Assembly (NCBI RefSeq): GCF_001445575.1
Contig: NZ_CP013200.1
Location: 1,488,001 to 1,552,000, forward strand
Source of the DNA: Arthrobacter alpinus
GTDB taxonomy: Bacteria; Actinomycetota; Actinomycetes; Actinomycetales; Micrococcaceae
Direction of reading: 5' to 3'
Length of the DNA stretch: 64,000 nt
The position numbers and the translations under genes are program-made. This document shows, one piece after another, positions 27,131 through 34,868 of this stretch (position 1 is its first letter; each line of letters opens with the position of its first letter). The notes under the pieces were generated by a model. That model was not told where the DNA came from. It did no database searches and was given only the letters and a program-made list of their open reading frames with translations.

Positions 27131-28633
27131 ATGGCACATTCGCCCAACAAGCTCATCCCGGAATCCTACGATCCGGCGCCCTCCCTCCAGCTTGATCCAT
27201 CCGTATCCGCCTCGTCGGCACCAAGTGGTGAGGCAAGCGCCGTCGGATATTACGTCTCCATCGAAGGTGTTGTTCCGGCGGAACTGGGCCTGGATCGGGC
27301 CACCTTGGCGTCCGCAGGATTTACCGGCGCGGCAGGCCAGTCCCTAGTGCTTCCCCGTGCAGGTTCGACGGCGGTCATCGCCGTGGGGGCCGGTAGCGGT
27401 GCCGTGCGCACTGTGGATGAGTTGCGGGACGGCGCTGCAGCCTTTGCCGCAGCCGCTGCCCGTCACGAAACGCTTGCGCTTGTACTGCCCGCAGGCCATG
27501 GAGTTGCAGGCGATGCGGCCGCGCAGGCGTCCGTAGAGGGTGCTTTGCTGGCCCGGTACCGTTTCAACGCTCTGAAGAGTGATCCCAAGTCCGTGGCCGT
27601 TGCCAGCCTTGAGATTGTTGGTACCGGAGAGGGAGCAGAAGCCGGTGCGGCTCGCGGTAAGGTACTGGCCCGTTCGGCAGCGCTGGCCCGCGACCTCGCT
27701 AACAACCCGCCCGGGCACCTCACGGCCGCCGAGTATGCTGATTTCGCAGCTGTTCAGGGCCCATCCTTCGGCCTGAGCGTGGAGACGTTCGGCCTGGCGG
27801 AGCTCATAGACATGGGTTGCGGTGGCTTGTTGGGCGTTAACGCTGGCAGCTTCGAGGAACCGCGGCTGATTGTGCTGCGCTACGTTCCCGAGAGTGAACC
27901 CACAGCTCATCTGGCGCTGGTGGGCAAGGGCATCATGTACGACTCCGGTGGCATCAGCCTCAAGCCCTCGGACCCCATGCACTTGGCCATGAAGATGGAC
28001 ATGGCCGGATCAGGTGCCGTCATGGCGGCTATGACGGGCCTGCGGGACTTGGGTGCCACAGCCGCGGTCAGCGCCTGGCTGGTCTGCACCGACAACATGC
28101 CTTCTGGCACGGCCACCAAGCTGGGCGATGTCCTCACAGCCCGAAACGGCACCACTGTTGAGGTCAAGAACACCGACGCAGAGGGCCGCTTGGTCATGAT
28201 GGATGCGCTCAGCTTGGCCATGGAGGAAACCCCTGACGCCATTGTTGATGCCGCCACGCTGACTGGCGCTGCCATGGCTGCGCTGGGCACCTTGGTCGGT
28301 GCCGTCATTGGCAACGATCAGGCTCTCGTGGAGCAGATCAAAACGGCTGGCGCTGCTACGGGCGAGTCCATCTGGCAGCTCCCATTGGAATCCCGTTACC
28401 GCAAGCAGCTGGATTCTGACATTGCCGATATCTCCAACATGGGTGGCCCCACGGCCGGGGCCATCACAGCCGGACTCTTCCTCGCCGAGTTCGTCAAGGG
28501 CACGCCCTGGGCGCATCTGGACATCGCCGGGACCATGAAGAGTGACTCGAACGACTCGTGGCGCCCCATCGGTGCCACGGGCTTTGGTACCCGGTTGCTG
28601 AGCGAATTCATCGTCAATTACACCAAGCCCTAG
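27131..28633 (+). CDS. pepA: Leucyl aminopeptidase (M17)
   Basis: A 500-residue cytosolic M17 aminopeptidase that removes N-terminal residues from peptides in turnover. The catalytic C-terminal domain has VGKGIMYDSGGISLKPSD near 262 (metal-binding Lys/Asp), KMDMAGSGAVMAA near 283, and the family signature NTDAEGRLVMMDAL near 346. The N-terminal 170 residues form the macro-like domain. Length matches the family. GAAAGG lies upstream of the ATG. A hairpin terminator at 28673 follows. Confidence 0.95.
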   Translation: MAHSPNKLIPESYDPAPSLQLDPSVSASSAPSGEASAVGYYVSIEGVVPAELGLDRATLASAGFTGAAGQSLVLPRAGSTAVIAVGAGSGAVRTVDELRDGAAAFAAAAARHETLALVLPAGHGVAGDAAAQASVEGALLARYRFNALKSDPKSVAVASLEIVGTGEGAEAGAARGKVLARSAALARDLANNPPGHLTAAEYADFAAVQGPSFGLSVETFGLAELIDMGCGGLLGVNAGSFEEPRLIVLRYVPESEPTAHLALVGKGIMYDSGGISLKPSDPMHLAMKMDMAGSGAVMAAMTGLRDLGATAAVSAWLVCTDNMPSGTATKLGDVLTARNGTTVEVKNTDAEGRLVMMDALSLAMEETPDAIVDAATLTGAAMAALGTLVGAVIGNDQALVEQIKTAGAATGESIWQLPLESRYRKQLDSDIADISNMGGPTAGAITAGLFLAEFVKGTPWAHLDIAGTMKSDSNDSWRPIGATGFGTRLLSEFIVNYTKP

Positions 28634-28672
28634 GGCATTGCGGCCGATCCACTAGCTAGGATCGATGAAGAG

Positions 28673-28705
28673 GCGGCGGAGGACTCCCAGCGAGCCCTCC
28701 GCCGC
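28673..28705 (+). terminator. Terminator after pepA
   Basis: GCGGCGGAGG (28673-28682) pairs with CCTCCGCCGC (28696-28705), followed by TCTATTTG. Its presence shows that the in-frame upstream extension of the next gene (encoding an Arg-rich run) is not translated. Confidence 0.75.
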
Positions 28706-28769
28706 CGCTCTATTTGATACAGACTTTCACACAGACTTTTACACAGACACAGAGCGGAACCCCACCACG

Positions 28770-30224
28770 ATGATCCACCCGGACGTGCTCGCTTGGCTGT
28801 TGCTCGCCGGCCACATCATCCTTGGCGCCATCGCCGTGGCCTACATTTCTGCTCGGCGCCGTCCCGCAACGGCCATCGCCTGGATGCTGACCATCATTTT
28901 TATCCCTTACATAGGGCTTGTGGCGTTCATGCTGGTGGGCTTCTCACGCCTACCCAAGGCCCGCCGTGACAAGCAGAAGTATGTCAACGAGCTGATCCTG
29001 GAACGTACGCAAGGATTCGACCAGCTCAGCCATCGGGAGGACTGGCCCCAGGGGCTGCCCGGGCTGGTGACACTCAACAGCGCGCTCGGTGCGCTGCCCA
29101 TGGTGGGAGGCAACGACGTCGAACTTCTTCCGGATTACCACGGGTCCATTGCGGCGATGGCGGCGGAGATTGATCGGGCGCAGAAGTATGTGCACGTGGA
29201 GTTTTACATCCTGGTGCACGACGACGTCACCAAGGTCTTCTTCGAAGCGCTGGCTAGGGCGGTGGCCAGGGGAGTGAGCGTGCGGGTCATGAGCGACCAT
29301 TTGGCAGCCCTCATGAACCCCGGGCGTAAGGAAACTCTGGCCGTGCTGGCGGATATGGGCGCGCAATACCAGGCCATGCTGCCGCTGCGGCCGTGGAAGG
29401 GGCACTGGCAGCGGATTGACCTGCGCAACCACCGCAAGTTGTTGGTGATCGATGGCGCCATTGGCTTCACCGGCTCGCAGAATCTGGTGCACGAGAGCTA
29501 TAACAAGAAGAAGAATATTGCCCGGGGGCTGCGCTGGCACGAGTTGATGATGCGCATTCACGGGCCCGCTGTCAGGGAGCTCGACGCCGTTTTTGTCACC
29601 GATTGGTACAGCGAAACCGACGTACTGCTGGAGCTGGATACCTCACCGGTGGTCATGGATCCGGCTGCGCATCTGGTGGACGCGCAGGTGGTGCCCAGCG
29701 GACCGAGCTTTGAAAATGACAATAACCTGAAGCTTTTTGTGGCCATGATCCATCAGGCAACGGAGCGGGTCAGCATCACCAGCCCGTACTTTGTGCCGGA
29801 GGATTCGGTGCTCATGGCCATCATCACGGCGGCCGGTCGCGGGCTCTCGGTGGAGCTGTTTGTCTCCGAAATTGGCGACCAGGCCATGGTCTATCACGCG
29901 CAGCGTTCCTATTATGAGGCGCTGTTGCGGGCCGGTGTGAAGATCTATCTTTACAAGGCGCCGGAGGTGCTGCACTCCAAGCACTTCAGTATTGATTCGG
30001 ATGTGGCCGTGATTGGGTCCTCGAATATGGACGTGCGGTCCTTCTCGCTGAACATGGAGATCTCGGTGCTCATCCACAGCGAGTACTTTGTGCAGCAACT
30101 GCGGGTCATTGAGGATGGCTACCGGGCGAACAGCCGTGAGCTGGAACTGGCCGACTGGGTCAAGCGCCCGGCGGGGGAGAAGTTCTGGGACAGCGCGGCC
30201 AGACTGACCTCCAACCTCCAGTAG
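28770..30224 (+). CDS. cls: Cardiolipin synthase (phospholipase D family)
   Basis: A 484-residue membrane enzyme that condenses phosphatidylglycerol to cardiolipin. Two N-terminal transmembrane helices (about 5-25 and 35-57, the PLDc_N domain) precede two HKD catalytic motifs: HRKLLVIDGAIGFTGSQN near 222 and HSKHFSIDSDVAVIGSSN near 399. The ATG at 28770 (MIHPDVLAW) is chosen because it places the first helix at the N-terminus and lies beyond the pepA terminator. Normal length. It ends next to a block of 32-bp tandem repeats. Confidence 0.93.
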   Translation: MIHPDVLAWLLLAGHIILGAIAVAYISARRRPATAIAWMLTIIFIPYIGLVAFMLVGFSRLPKARRDKQKYVNELILERTQGFDQLSHREDWPQGLPGLVTLNSALGALPMVGGNDVELLPDYHGSIAAMAAEIDRAQKYVHVEFYILVHDDVTKVFFEALARAVARGVSVRVMSDHLAALMNPGRKETLAVLADMGAQYQAMLPLRPWKGHWQRIDLRNHRKLLVIDGAIGFTGSQNLVHESYNKKKNIARGLRWHELMMRIHGPAVRELDAVFVTDWYSETDVLLELDTSPVVMDPAAHLVDAQVVPSGPSFENDNNLKLFVAMIHQATERVSITSPYFVPEDSVLMAIITAAGRGLSVELFVSEIGDQAMVYHAQRSYYEALLRAGVKIYLYKAPEVLHSKHFSIDSDVAVIGSSNMDVRSFSLNMEISVLIHSEYFVQQLRVIEDGYRANSRELELADWVKRPAGEKFWDSAARLTSNLQ

Positions 30225-30238
30225 CCTTCCCCGACGCC

Positions 30239-30416
30239 GCATCACTTTACGGCCGGTTTCGGCGGACGCGGCATCACTTTACGGCGGGTTTCGGCGGACG
30301 CGGCATCACTTTACGGCGGGTTTCGGCGGACGCGGCATCACTTTACGGCGGGTTTCGGCGGACGCGGCATCACTTTACGGCGGGTTTCGGCGGACGCGGC
30401 ATCACTTTACGGCGGC
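30239..30416. repeat. 32-bp tandem repeat array, 5.5 copies (array A)
   Basis: Units begin at 30239, 30271, 30303, 30335, 30367 and 30399, an exact 32-base period. Each unit starts GCATCACTTTACGGC and continues GGGTTTCGGCGGACGCG. The first copy has one substitution and the last is cut off after ACGGCG. There are no spacers. The array fills most of the 271-base gap between the convergent cls and AI-2E permease genes. It shares its conserved head (ACGCnnCAyCAC in the common register) with arrays B to D. Confidence 0.95.
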
Positions 30417-30495
30417 GTAAGGACGGCGGACAGCGGGAGGGGCAAGTCCCGCCGTCGTGCATGGAAGGGGTGGTTGCCTGAAGCTGTGGCCGGTG

Positions 30496-31629
30496 TCAGG
30501 CCTGCTTGGACTTCGCCGATTTGGCGTCCTTGGCGGCTGCCCGCTGTTGTGCCAGCATTGCCTTGGATTCGCTGACGTCGCCAATGAACGGCTTCAGCCA
30601 TGCGGAGTCCGGGTGCGAGTCCACCAGGATAGCTCGGGCAAACAGCGTGAGCGGGACGGCCATCAGGGCGCCGAGCGGGCCCAGTAGCGCGGACCAGAAG
30701 ATGACGGATAGGAAGGTCAGCGTCATGTTCAAATTCACCGAGCCGGAGACAAACTTGGGCTGGATGATGGACTGGATCAGGGAATTGATGACGCCGTAGA
30801 ACGCCACCACCCCGATGAAGGTGGGCAGCCCACCGGCCAGCAGGGCCATGATGGCCGCCGGAACCAGGGAGATCCAGAAGCCGATGAACGGGATGAAACC
30901 GCACACAAAGGACAACAGCGCCCAGAGTCCAGCGCCCGGCACGCCAAGGATCAGCAGGAGCGTTAGGTTGAGTGTGGCCACAATGGCACCGAAGAGCGTG
31001 GTCATGATCATGAAGGAACGGGAGAGCTTGGCGAAGTTACTCAAGGCCTCAACCACCGGTGCCCGTTTTTCCTTCACTACGGCAAGAATCGTCGGGAAGT
31101 AGGTGGCGTCGATGCTCATGAACATGACCAGCAGGAGCAGGAACACCAGGCCCGAGCCCACGTTCATGGCGCTTCCGAGCAGGTTGTAGGCGGTGTCGAA
31201 CAGGACCCGCAAATCGATGGAATTCACAATGGCGCGAACCTGGTCGTCCCCAATGCCGAGGTTGTCGTGCAGGAAGATCCTTAGATCGGCACGCAATTGA
31301 GTAATCTGGGGCCCAAATTGTGGCAACAGCCGGGTGAGCTGAACGGCTGAGACCCACAGGGAGGCCACTAGCGCCCCGATCATGGCGTAGACGGACAAAA
31401 TGGTGGCGAGACCGGCCAGCACCGGGGGGACGCCGCGGGCCAAGAGCCTTTGCTTGACCGGATAGACACAAATGGTCAGCACGAGTGCCAGGAAGACGGG
31501 TCCCACGATAGAGGAAATGCGGCTGAGCCCTATCAGCACGATGACGGCTGCCGCCAAACTGATCAAAACCTTGGTCCCGGAGGAATTCGGGGTCGGTGCC
31601 GAGGCCGGAGTTCCAGTTGCTGCACTCAT
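30496..31629 (-). CDS. AI-2E/TqsA-PerM family permease
   Basis: A 377-residue membrane protein of the AI-2E transporter superfamily. About eight hydrophobic segments are visible: two pairs at residues 24-60 and 66-96, a soluble amphipathic stretch (about 100-150), then helices from 155 onward. The typical family signature region SFVCGFIPFIGFWISLVPA lies near 240. C-terminal about 40 residues are Lys/Ala-rich and cytoplasmic. Members export signalling molecules, auxin or ions; the real substrate here is not known. The ATG at 31629 is the clear start. The array B repeats lie directly upstream of its start. Confidence 0.85.
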   Translation of the reverse strand: MSAATGTPASAPTPNSSGTKVLISLAAAVIVLIGLSRISSIVGPVFLALVLTICVYPVKQRLLARGVPPVLAGLATILSVYAMIGALVASLWVSAVQLTRLLPQFGPQITQLRADLRIFLHDNLGIGDDQVRAIVNSIDLRVLFDTAYNLLGSAMNVGSGLVFLLLLVMFMSIDATYFPTILAVVKEKRAPVVEALSNFAKLSRSFMIMTTLFGAIVATLNLTLLLILGVPGAGLWALLSFVCGFIPFIGFWISLVPAAIMALLAGGLPTFIGVVAFYGVINSLIQSIIQPKFVSGSVNLNMTLTFLSVIFWSALLGPLGALMAVPLTLFARAILVDSHPDSAWLKPFIGDVSESKAMLAQQRAAAKDAKSAKSKQA

Positions 31630-31712
31630 TGTTTTTCCGTTTCAATCCTGCCAGTCGAATGCCCCAATGGCATTGGAATGATCATATCTGGCGCGTGCCC
31701 AAGCTGACGTGA

Positions 31713-31788
31713 TACAGCGTTGCCGAAAACACCCCAATCGGTGATGGAGCGTTGCCGAAAACACCCCAATCGGTGATGGAGCGTTTCC
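31713..31788. repeat. 32-bp tandem repeat array, 2 copies plus a partial (array B)
   Basis: Two identical 32-base units at 31717-31748 and 31749-31780 (beginning GCGTTGCCGAAAACACC and ending CGGTGATGGA), followed by a partial GCGTTTC. On the minus strand each unit reads AACGCTCCATCACCG and so on, matching array C in its head. It lies between the TetR gene end and the AI-2E permease start. Confidence 0.95.
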
Positions 31789-31798
31789 TGGTGGGCGC

Positions 31799-32467
31799 TC
31801 AGATGGCTGGGATGACGTCGTCCACGATGACCTTCAGGCTGCTCGCTAGCAGCGCATGGACTTGCGGGCGGGTGAGGGTTTTGCGCAGTAGCCATTCACG
31901 TGCGCCACTACGTGCCAATTGTGCATAGATGCGAAAAATGGCCCGGATCTGTTCGCGATCGGCACTCCTGCCGCCAAACCCGCAGGTCTGGATGAGCAAC
32001 TCGATGGAATCGTTCTCGGCGGCGATCAGAATCTTCTCCAGATCAGGGGCCCGCCCCATGCTGCTGCCAAAGGACAGCCACGTGGCGCCGGATTTTTCCA
32101 GGGAATCCAGAAACCAGGTCACCGCCACATCGATCCGCTGCTCCGATGGCCCCGCCGGTAGCGCAGCCACGGCCGATTCGGACATGGTGGAACTGACTTT
32201 GATGACTTCCAGATACAGCCCGCGCTTGTTGCCGAAATAATGGTTGATCAGCCCGCGCGCCACACCCGCCGCGGCCGCGATATCCGTCGCGGAGACCTCG
32301 TCATACGACCCGTCGTTGAACAGCTTCTGTGCGCAGAGAAAAATCTGTTGGCGCCGTTCATCCGGATTGAGCCGTTGCCTGCGCGGCTCTTCGGGACGTT
32401 CGACGCCGGTCACCTCCGCAGGCGCGGAAGTGGAGGTGGAGTGCGGCGTTGGGTTGGTGGTGGTCAC
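31799..32467 (-). CDS. TetR family transcriptional regulator
   Basis: A 222-residue regulator. After about 28 disordered residues, the HTH spans about 29-75 (RRQQIFLCAQKLFNDGSYDE, then TDIAAAAGVARGLINHYFGN). The ligand domain follows. The GTG at 32467 overlaps the TGA of the upstream hydratase gene (GTGA), so it is translationally coupled to it; a longer frame to 32515 would intrude into that gene. It probably represses the divergent acyl-CoA genes through the perfect palindrome at 33385-33405, with an acyl-CoA as ligand. That link is inferred from position. Confidence 0.85.
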   Translation of the reverse strand: MTTTNPTPHSTSTSAPAEVTGVERPEEPRRQRLNPDERRQQIFLCAQKLFNDGSYDEVSATDIAAAAGVARGLINHYFGNKRGLYLEVIKVSSTMSESAVAALPAGPSEQRIDVAVTWFLDSLEKSGATWLSFGSSMGRAPDLEKILIAAENDSIELLIQTCGFGGRSADREQIRAIFRIYAQLARSGAREWLLRKTLTRPQVHALLASSLKVIVDDVIPAI

Positions 32468-33342
32468 GGTGTTGGGTCGGTCTCTATGCGGGGGCGTTCT
32501 ATCCAGGGGAGCCACTGCGGAATGCCGTCAGGCACCGTGAGCGGGAAGTTCGGCGGGCGTTTTTCCAGGAACGACTTCACGCCTTCCACCGTGTCGGCGT
32601 GGCCCGGCAACCCGGCAATCAGCTGCGAATCCAGGGCATGGACGGGGACGGGGGAGTCGAGCCCGCTGAGCCGGTTCAGCATTTGCTTGATGACGGCGGT
32701 GGACACCTCGGAGGTGTTGGCGATCATGTCCCGGGCCAGTTCATAGGCTGCCTCCAAAACATTCTCGGGCTCGTGCACCGAGGTGACGAGTCCGGCGTCG
32801 AGCGCTTCATCGGCACCGAAAAGGCGGCCCGTCAGCATCCAGTCCGTGGCGCGGGAAACCCCCACCAGACGCGGCAGGTACCAGACCGAGGCGCCCTCGG
32901 GGAAGATCCCGCGGCGGCTGAACGGGAAGGAAAAACGCGAATCGGTGGACGCCAGACGGAAGTCGCAGGAGAGCGTGATAGTCATGCCGCCGCCCACCGA
33001 TACGCCGCGCAGGGCCGCGATGACGGGCTTGTTCATGCCGAAGATGGTTTTGGAGCAGCGCCCGGCCGGTTCCTGCCAATCGCTCGCGGCATTTGTCATG
33101 GACATGTCAAAGCCGCCGCCGCTGAGATCCGCGCCAACGGAGAAGTCGTTGCCAACGCAGGTGAACACGACAACCTGGACGGCAGGGTCGGCGTCGGCGG
33201 CCAGGAAGGCATGCTCGAGTTCGTGTGCCATCGCCAGAGTGTAGCCGTTGCGGGCCTCGGGGCGATTGAGGGAAACCGTCGCAATGCGCTCGGCCACCGT
33301 GTAGCTGATGGCGGTGTACGGTGTGGAGATTTCAGCGGTCAT
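32464..33342 (-). CDS. Enoyl-CoA hydratase/isomerase family protein
   Basis: A 292-residue crotonase-fold protein. It has NRPEARNGYTLAMAHEL near 28-44, the oxyanion-hole segments SVGADLSGG near 70 and RGVSVGGGMTITLSCDFRLA near 113, and RRGIFPEGASVWYLPRLVG near 145-163 with the catalytic-type Glu. The C-terminus continues about 30 residues beyond the typical hydratase end. The ATG at 33342 is preferred over TTG at 33348. It is the first gene of a two-gene unit with the TetR regulator. The exact reaction (hydration versus isomerisation) is not resolved. Confidence 0.88.
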   Translation of the reverse strand: MTAEISTPYTAISYTVAERIATVSLNRPEARNGYTLAMAHELEHAFLAADADPAVQVVVFTCVGNDFSVGADLSGGGFDMSMTNAASDWQEPAGRCSKTIFGMNKPVIAALRGVSVGGGMTITLSCDFRLASTDSRFSFPFSRRGIFPEGASVWYLPRLVGVSRATDWMLTGRLFGADEALDAGLVTSVHEPENVLEAAYELARDMIANTSEVSTAVIKQMLNRLSGLDSPVPVHALDSQLIAGLPGHADTVEGVKSFLEKRPPNFPLTVPDGIPQWLPWIERPRIETDPTP

Positions 33343-33384
33343 TACCAATCGCTTTCATGAACGGAAAGTAAAGGCTTGCGTCAC

Positions 33385-33405
33385 CTATTGACACGGTGTC
33401 AATAG
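33385..33405. promoter_or_regulatory. 21-bp perfect palindrome, probable TetR operator
   Basis: CTATTGACAC at 33385-33394 and GTGTCAATAG at 33396-33405 form a perfect inverted repeat around one central base. A TTGACA -35 hexamer occurs within it on both strands (33388-33393 on plus), so a bound repressor would block both the hydratase/TetR unit and the thiolase operon. It has the size and form of a TetR-type operator. Confidence 0.8.
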
Positions 33406-33423
33406 TCTTGCACTATTGGCGGT

Positions 33424-33474
33424 ATGTCAACAACCAAGCAGTTGTCTGCCGTGCCCGCTCCCGCCACAGCTTAA
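33424..33474 (+). pseudogene. Possible 16-codon ORF or truncated gene start
   Basis: An ATG just past the operator opens a 16-codon frame (MSTTKQLSAVPAPATA) that stops at TAA 33472. It has the look of a normal N-terminus that is cut short exactly where the 32-bp repeat array C begins. It may be a leader ORF, or a remnant of a gene displaced by repeat expansion. There is no strong ribosome site (GGCGGT lies upstream). Confidence 0.3.
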
Positions 33475-33475
33475 A

Positions 33476-33562
33476 AACGCTCCATCACTAAACGGCCATT
33501 ATTCGAGAACGCTCCATCACTAATCGGCCAAAAATCCCGAACGCTCCCGCACTAAATGGACG
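33476..33562. repeat. 32-bp tandem repeat array, 2.7 copies (array C)
   Basis: Units start at 33476, 33508 and 33540 with AACGCTCCATCACTAA or a close variant, an exact 32-base period. The third is truncated. The sequence CGGCC follows the head in the first two units. It lies in the leader of the thiolase operon between the TetR operator and the ribosome-binding site. Confidence 0.92.
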
Positions 33563-33639
33563 CAGCACGCAGCATCAAACAGCTCGGCCAACTGTCCCGC
33601 CCGCACCGACGCGGACGCGACGACCACGGAAGGAATCAC

Positions 33640-34863
33640 GTGCCCGAACACGCAATACCGGAAGCATTTGTCTTCGACGCCATCCGCACCCCGCGAGGCC
33701 GCGGTAAGAAAGGATCCCTGCACGGTACCAAGCCGATCGACCTTGTGGTGGGGCTCATCAATGCCCTCCGAGAACGGAACCCCGGCCTTGATGGGAACCT
33801 GATCGATGACTTGATTCTCGGCGTTGTTTCCCCCGTGGGCGACCAGGGGGCCGTGATCGCCCGAACGGCCGTCATCGCCGCCGGCCTTCCGGACACCGTG
33901 GGTGGCGTGCAGATTAACCGCTTCTGCGCCTCGGGCTTGGAGGCCGTCAACATGGCCGCCCAGAAAGTGCGTTCGGGCTGGGACCAGCTCATCATCGCCG
34001 GTGGAGTGGAGTCCATGTCCCGTGTGCCGATCGGTTCCGACGGCGGCGCTTGGGCCATGGACCCGGCCACCAATTACGATACTTACTTTGTTCCACAGGG
34101 CATTGGTGCCGACCTCATCGCCACGATGGAGGGCTTCAGCCGCGTGGACGTCGATGCCTATGCAGTGCGCTCGCAGCGCCTCGCCGCGCAGGCCTGGAAA
34201 GAGGGCCGCTTCGCGAAATCCGTGGTCTCGGTCAAGGACCAGAACGGGCTGGTGGTGCTGGACCGTGACGAGCACATGCGCCCCGAATCCACCCCAGAGT
34301 CTCAGGCCGGGTTGCGCCCCGCGTTCGCCACCATGGGCGAGGCCGGCGGCTTCGACGCCGTTGCACTCCAAAAATTCCATGCCGTGGAGAAGATTGACCA
34401 TGTCCACACCGCAGCGAATTCCTCGGGAATTGTCGACGGCGCCGCCCTTGTTTTGGTGGGCAGCGCTGAGGTGGGTGCACGGCTGGGACTGACGCCGCGC
34501 GCCAGGATCGTGGCCACGGCCACCTCGGGCGCCGATCCCACCATCATGCTCACCGGGCCCACACCGGCCACCGAAAAACTGCTGAAAACCGCAGGGCTGT
34601 CGGTCGATGACATTGACCTGTTTGAAATCAACGAGGCCTTCGCCTCCGTGGTGCTGAAATACCAAAAGGACCTAGGCATACCGGACGAGAAGCTCAACGT
34701 GAACGGCGGCGCGATCGCCATGGGCCACCCGCTCGGCGCCACTGGGGCCATGATCCTGGGCACCGTGCTGGATGAGCTGGAACGCACCAAAAAGCGCAGG
34801 GCCGTGGTGACCCTGTGCATTGGCGGCGGCATGGGCGTGGCAACTTTGATCGAGAGGGTCTAG
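33640..34863 (+). CDS. Acetyl-CoA acyltransferase (thiolase, FadA type)
   Basis: A 407-residue degradative thiolase that cleaves 3-ketoacyl-CoA with CoA. The nucleophilic Cys is in [15 protein letters not shown] near 93; the His and second Cys motifs are [15 protein letters not shown] near 355 and [10 protein letters not shown] near 392. The GTG at 33640 has GGAAGGA five bases upstream and gives [19 protein letters not shown] as N-terminus, the conserved thiolase start; frame positions before it are not coding. First gene of the beta-oxidation operon; 5 bases before the FadB-type gene. Confidence 0.94.
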   Translation: MPEHAIPEAFVFDAIRTPRGRGKKGSLHGTKPIDLVVGLINALRERNPGLDGNLIDDLILGVVSPVGDQGAVIARTAVIAAGLPDTVGGVQINRFCASGLEAVNMAAQKVRSGWDQLIIAGGVESMSRVPIGSDGGAWAMDPATNYDTYFVPQGIGADLIATMEGFSRVDVDAYAVRSQRLAAQAWKEGRFAKSVVSVKDQNGLVVLDRDEHMRPESTPESQAGLRPAFATMGEAGGFDAVALQKFHAVEKIDHVHTAANSSGIVDGAALVLVGSAEVGARLGLTPRARIVATATSGADPTIMLTGPTPATEKLLKTAGLSVDDIDLFEINEAFASVVLKYQKDLGIPDEKLNVNGGAIAMGHPLGATGAMILGTVLDELERTKKRRAVVTLCIGGGMGVATLIERV

Positions 34864-34868
34864 TAACG

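Noticed and set aside
28665..28770. N-terminal extension of cardiolipin synthase (Arg-rich)
   Set aside because: It translates the pepA terminator hairpin, so it is not coding.
30239..30416. CRISPR array
   Set aside because: Repeats are directly joined with a 32-bp period and have no spacers; no cas genes are present in the window.
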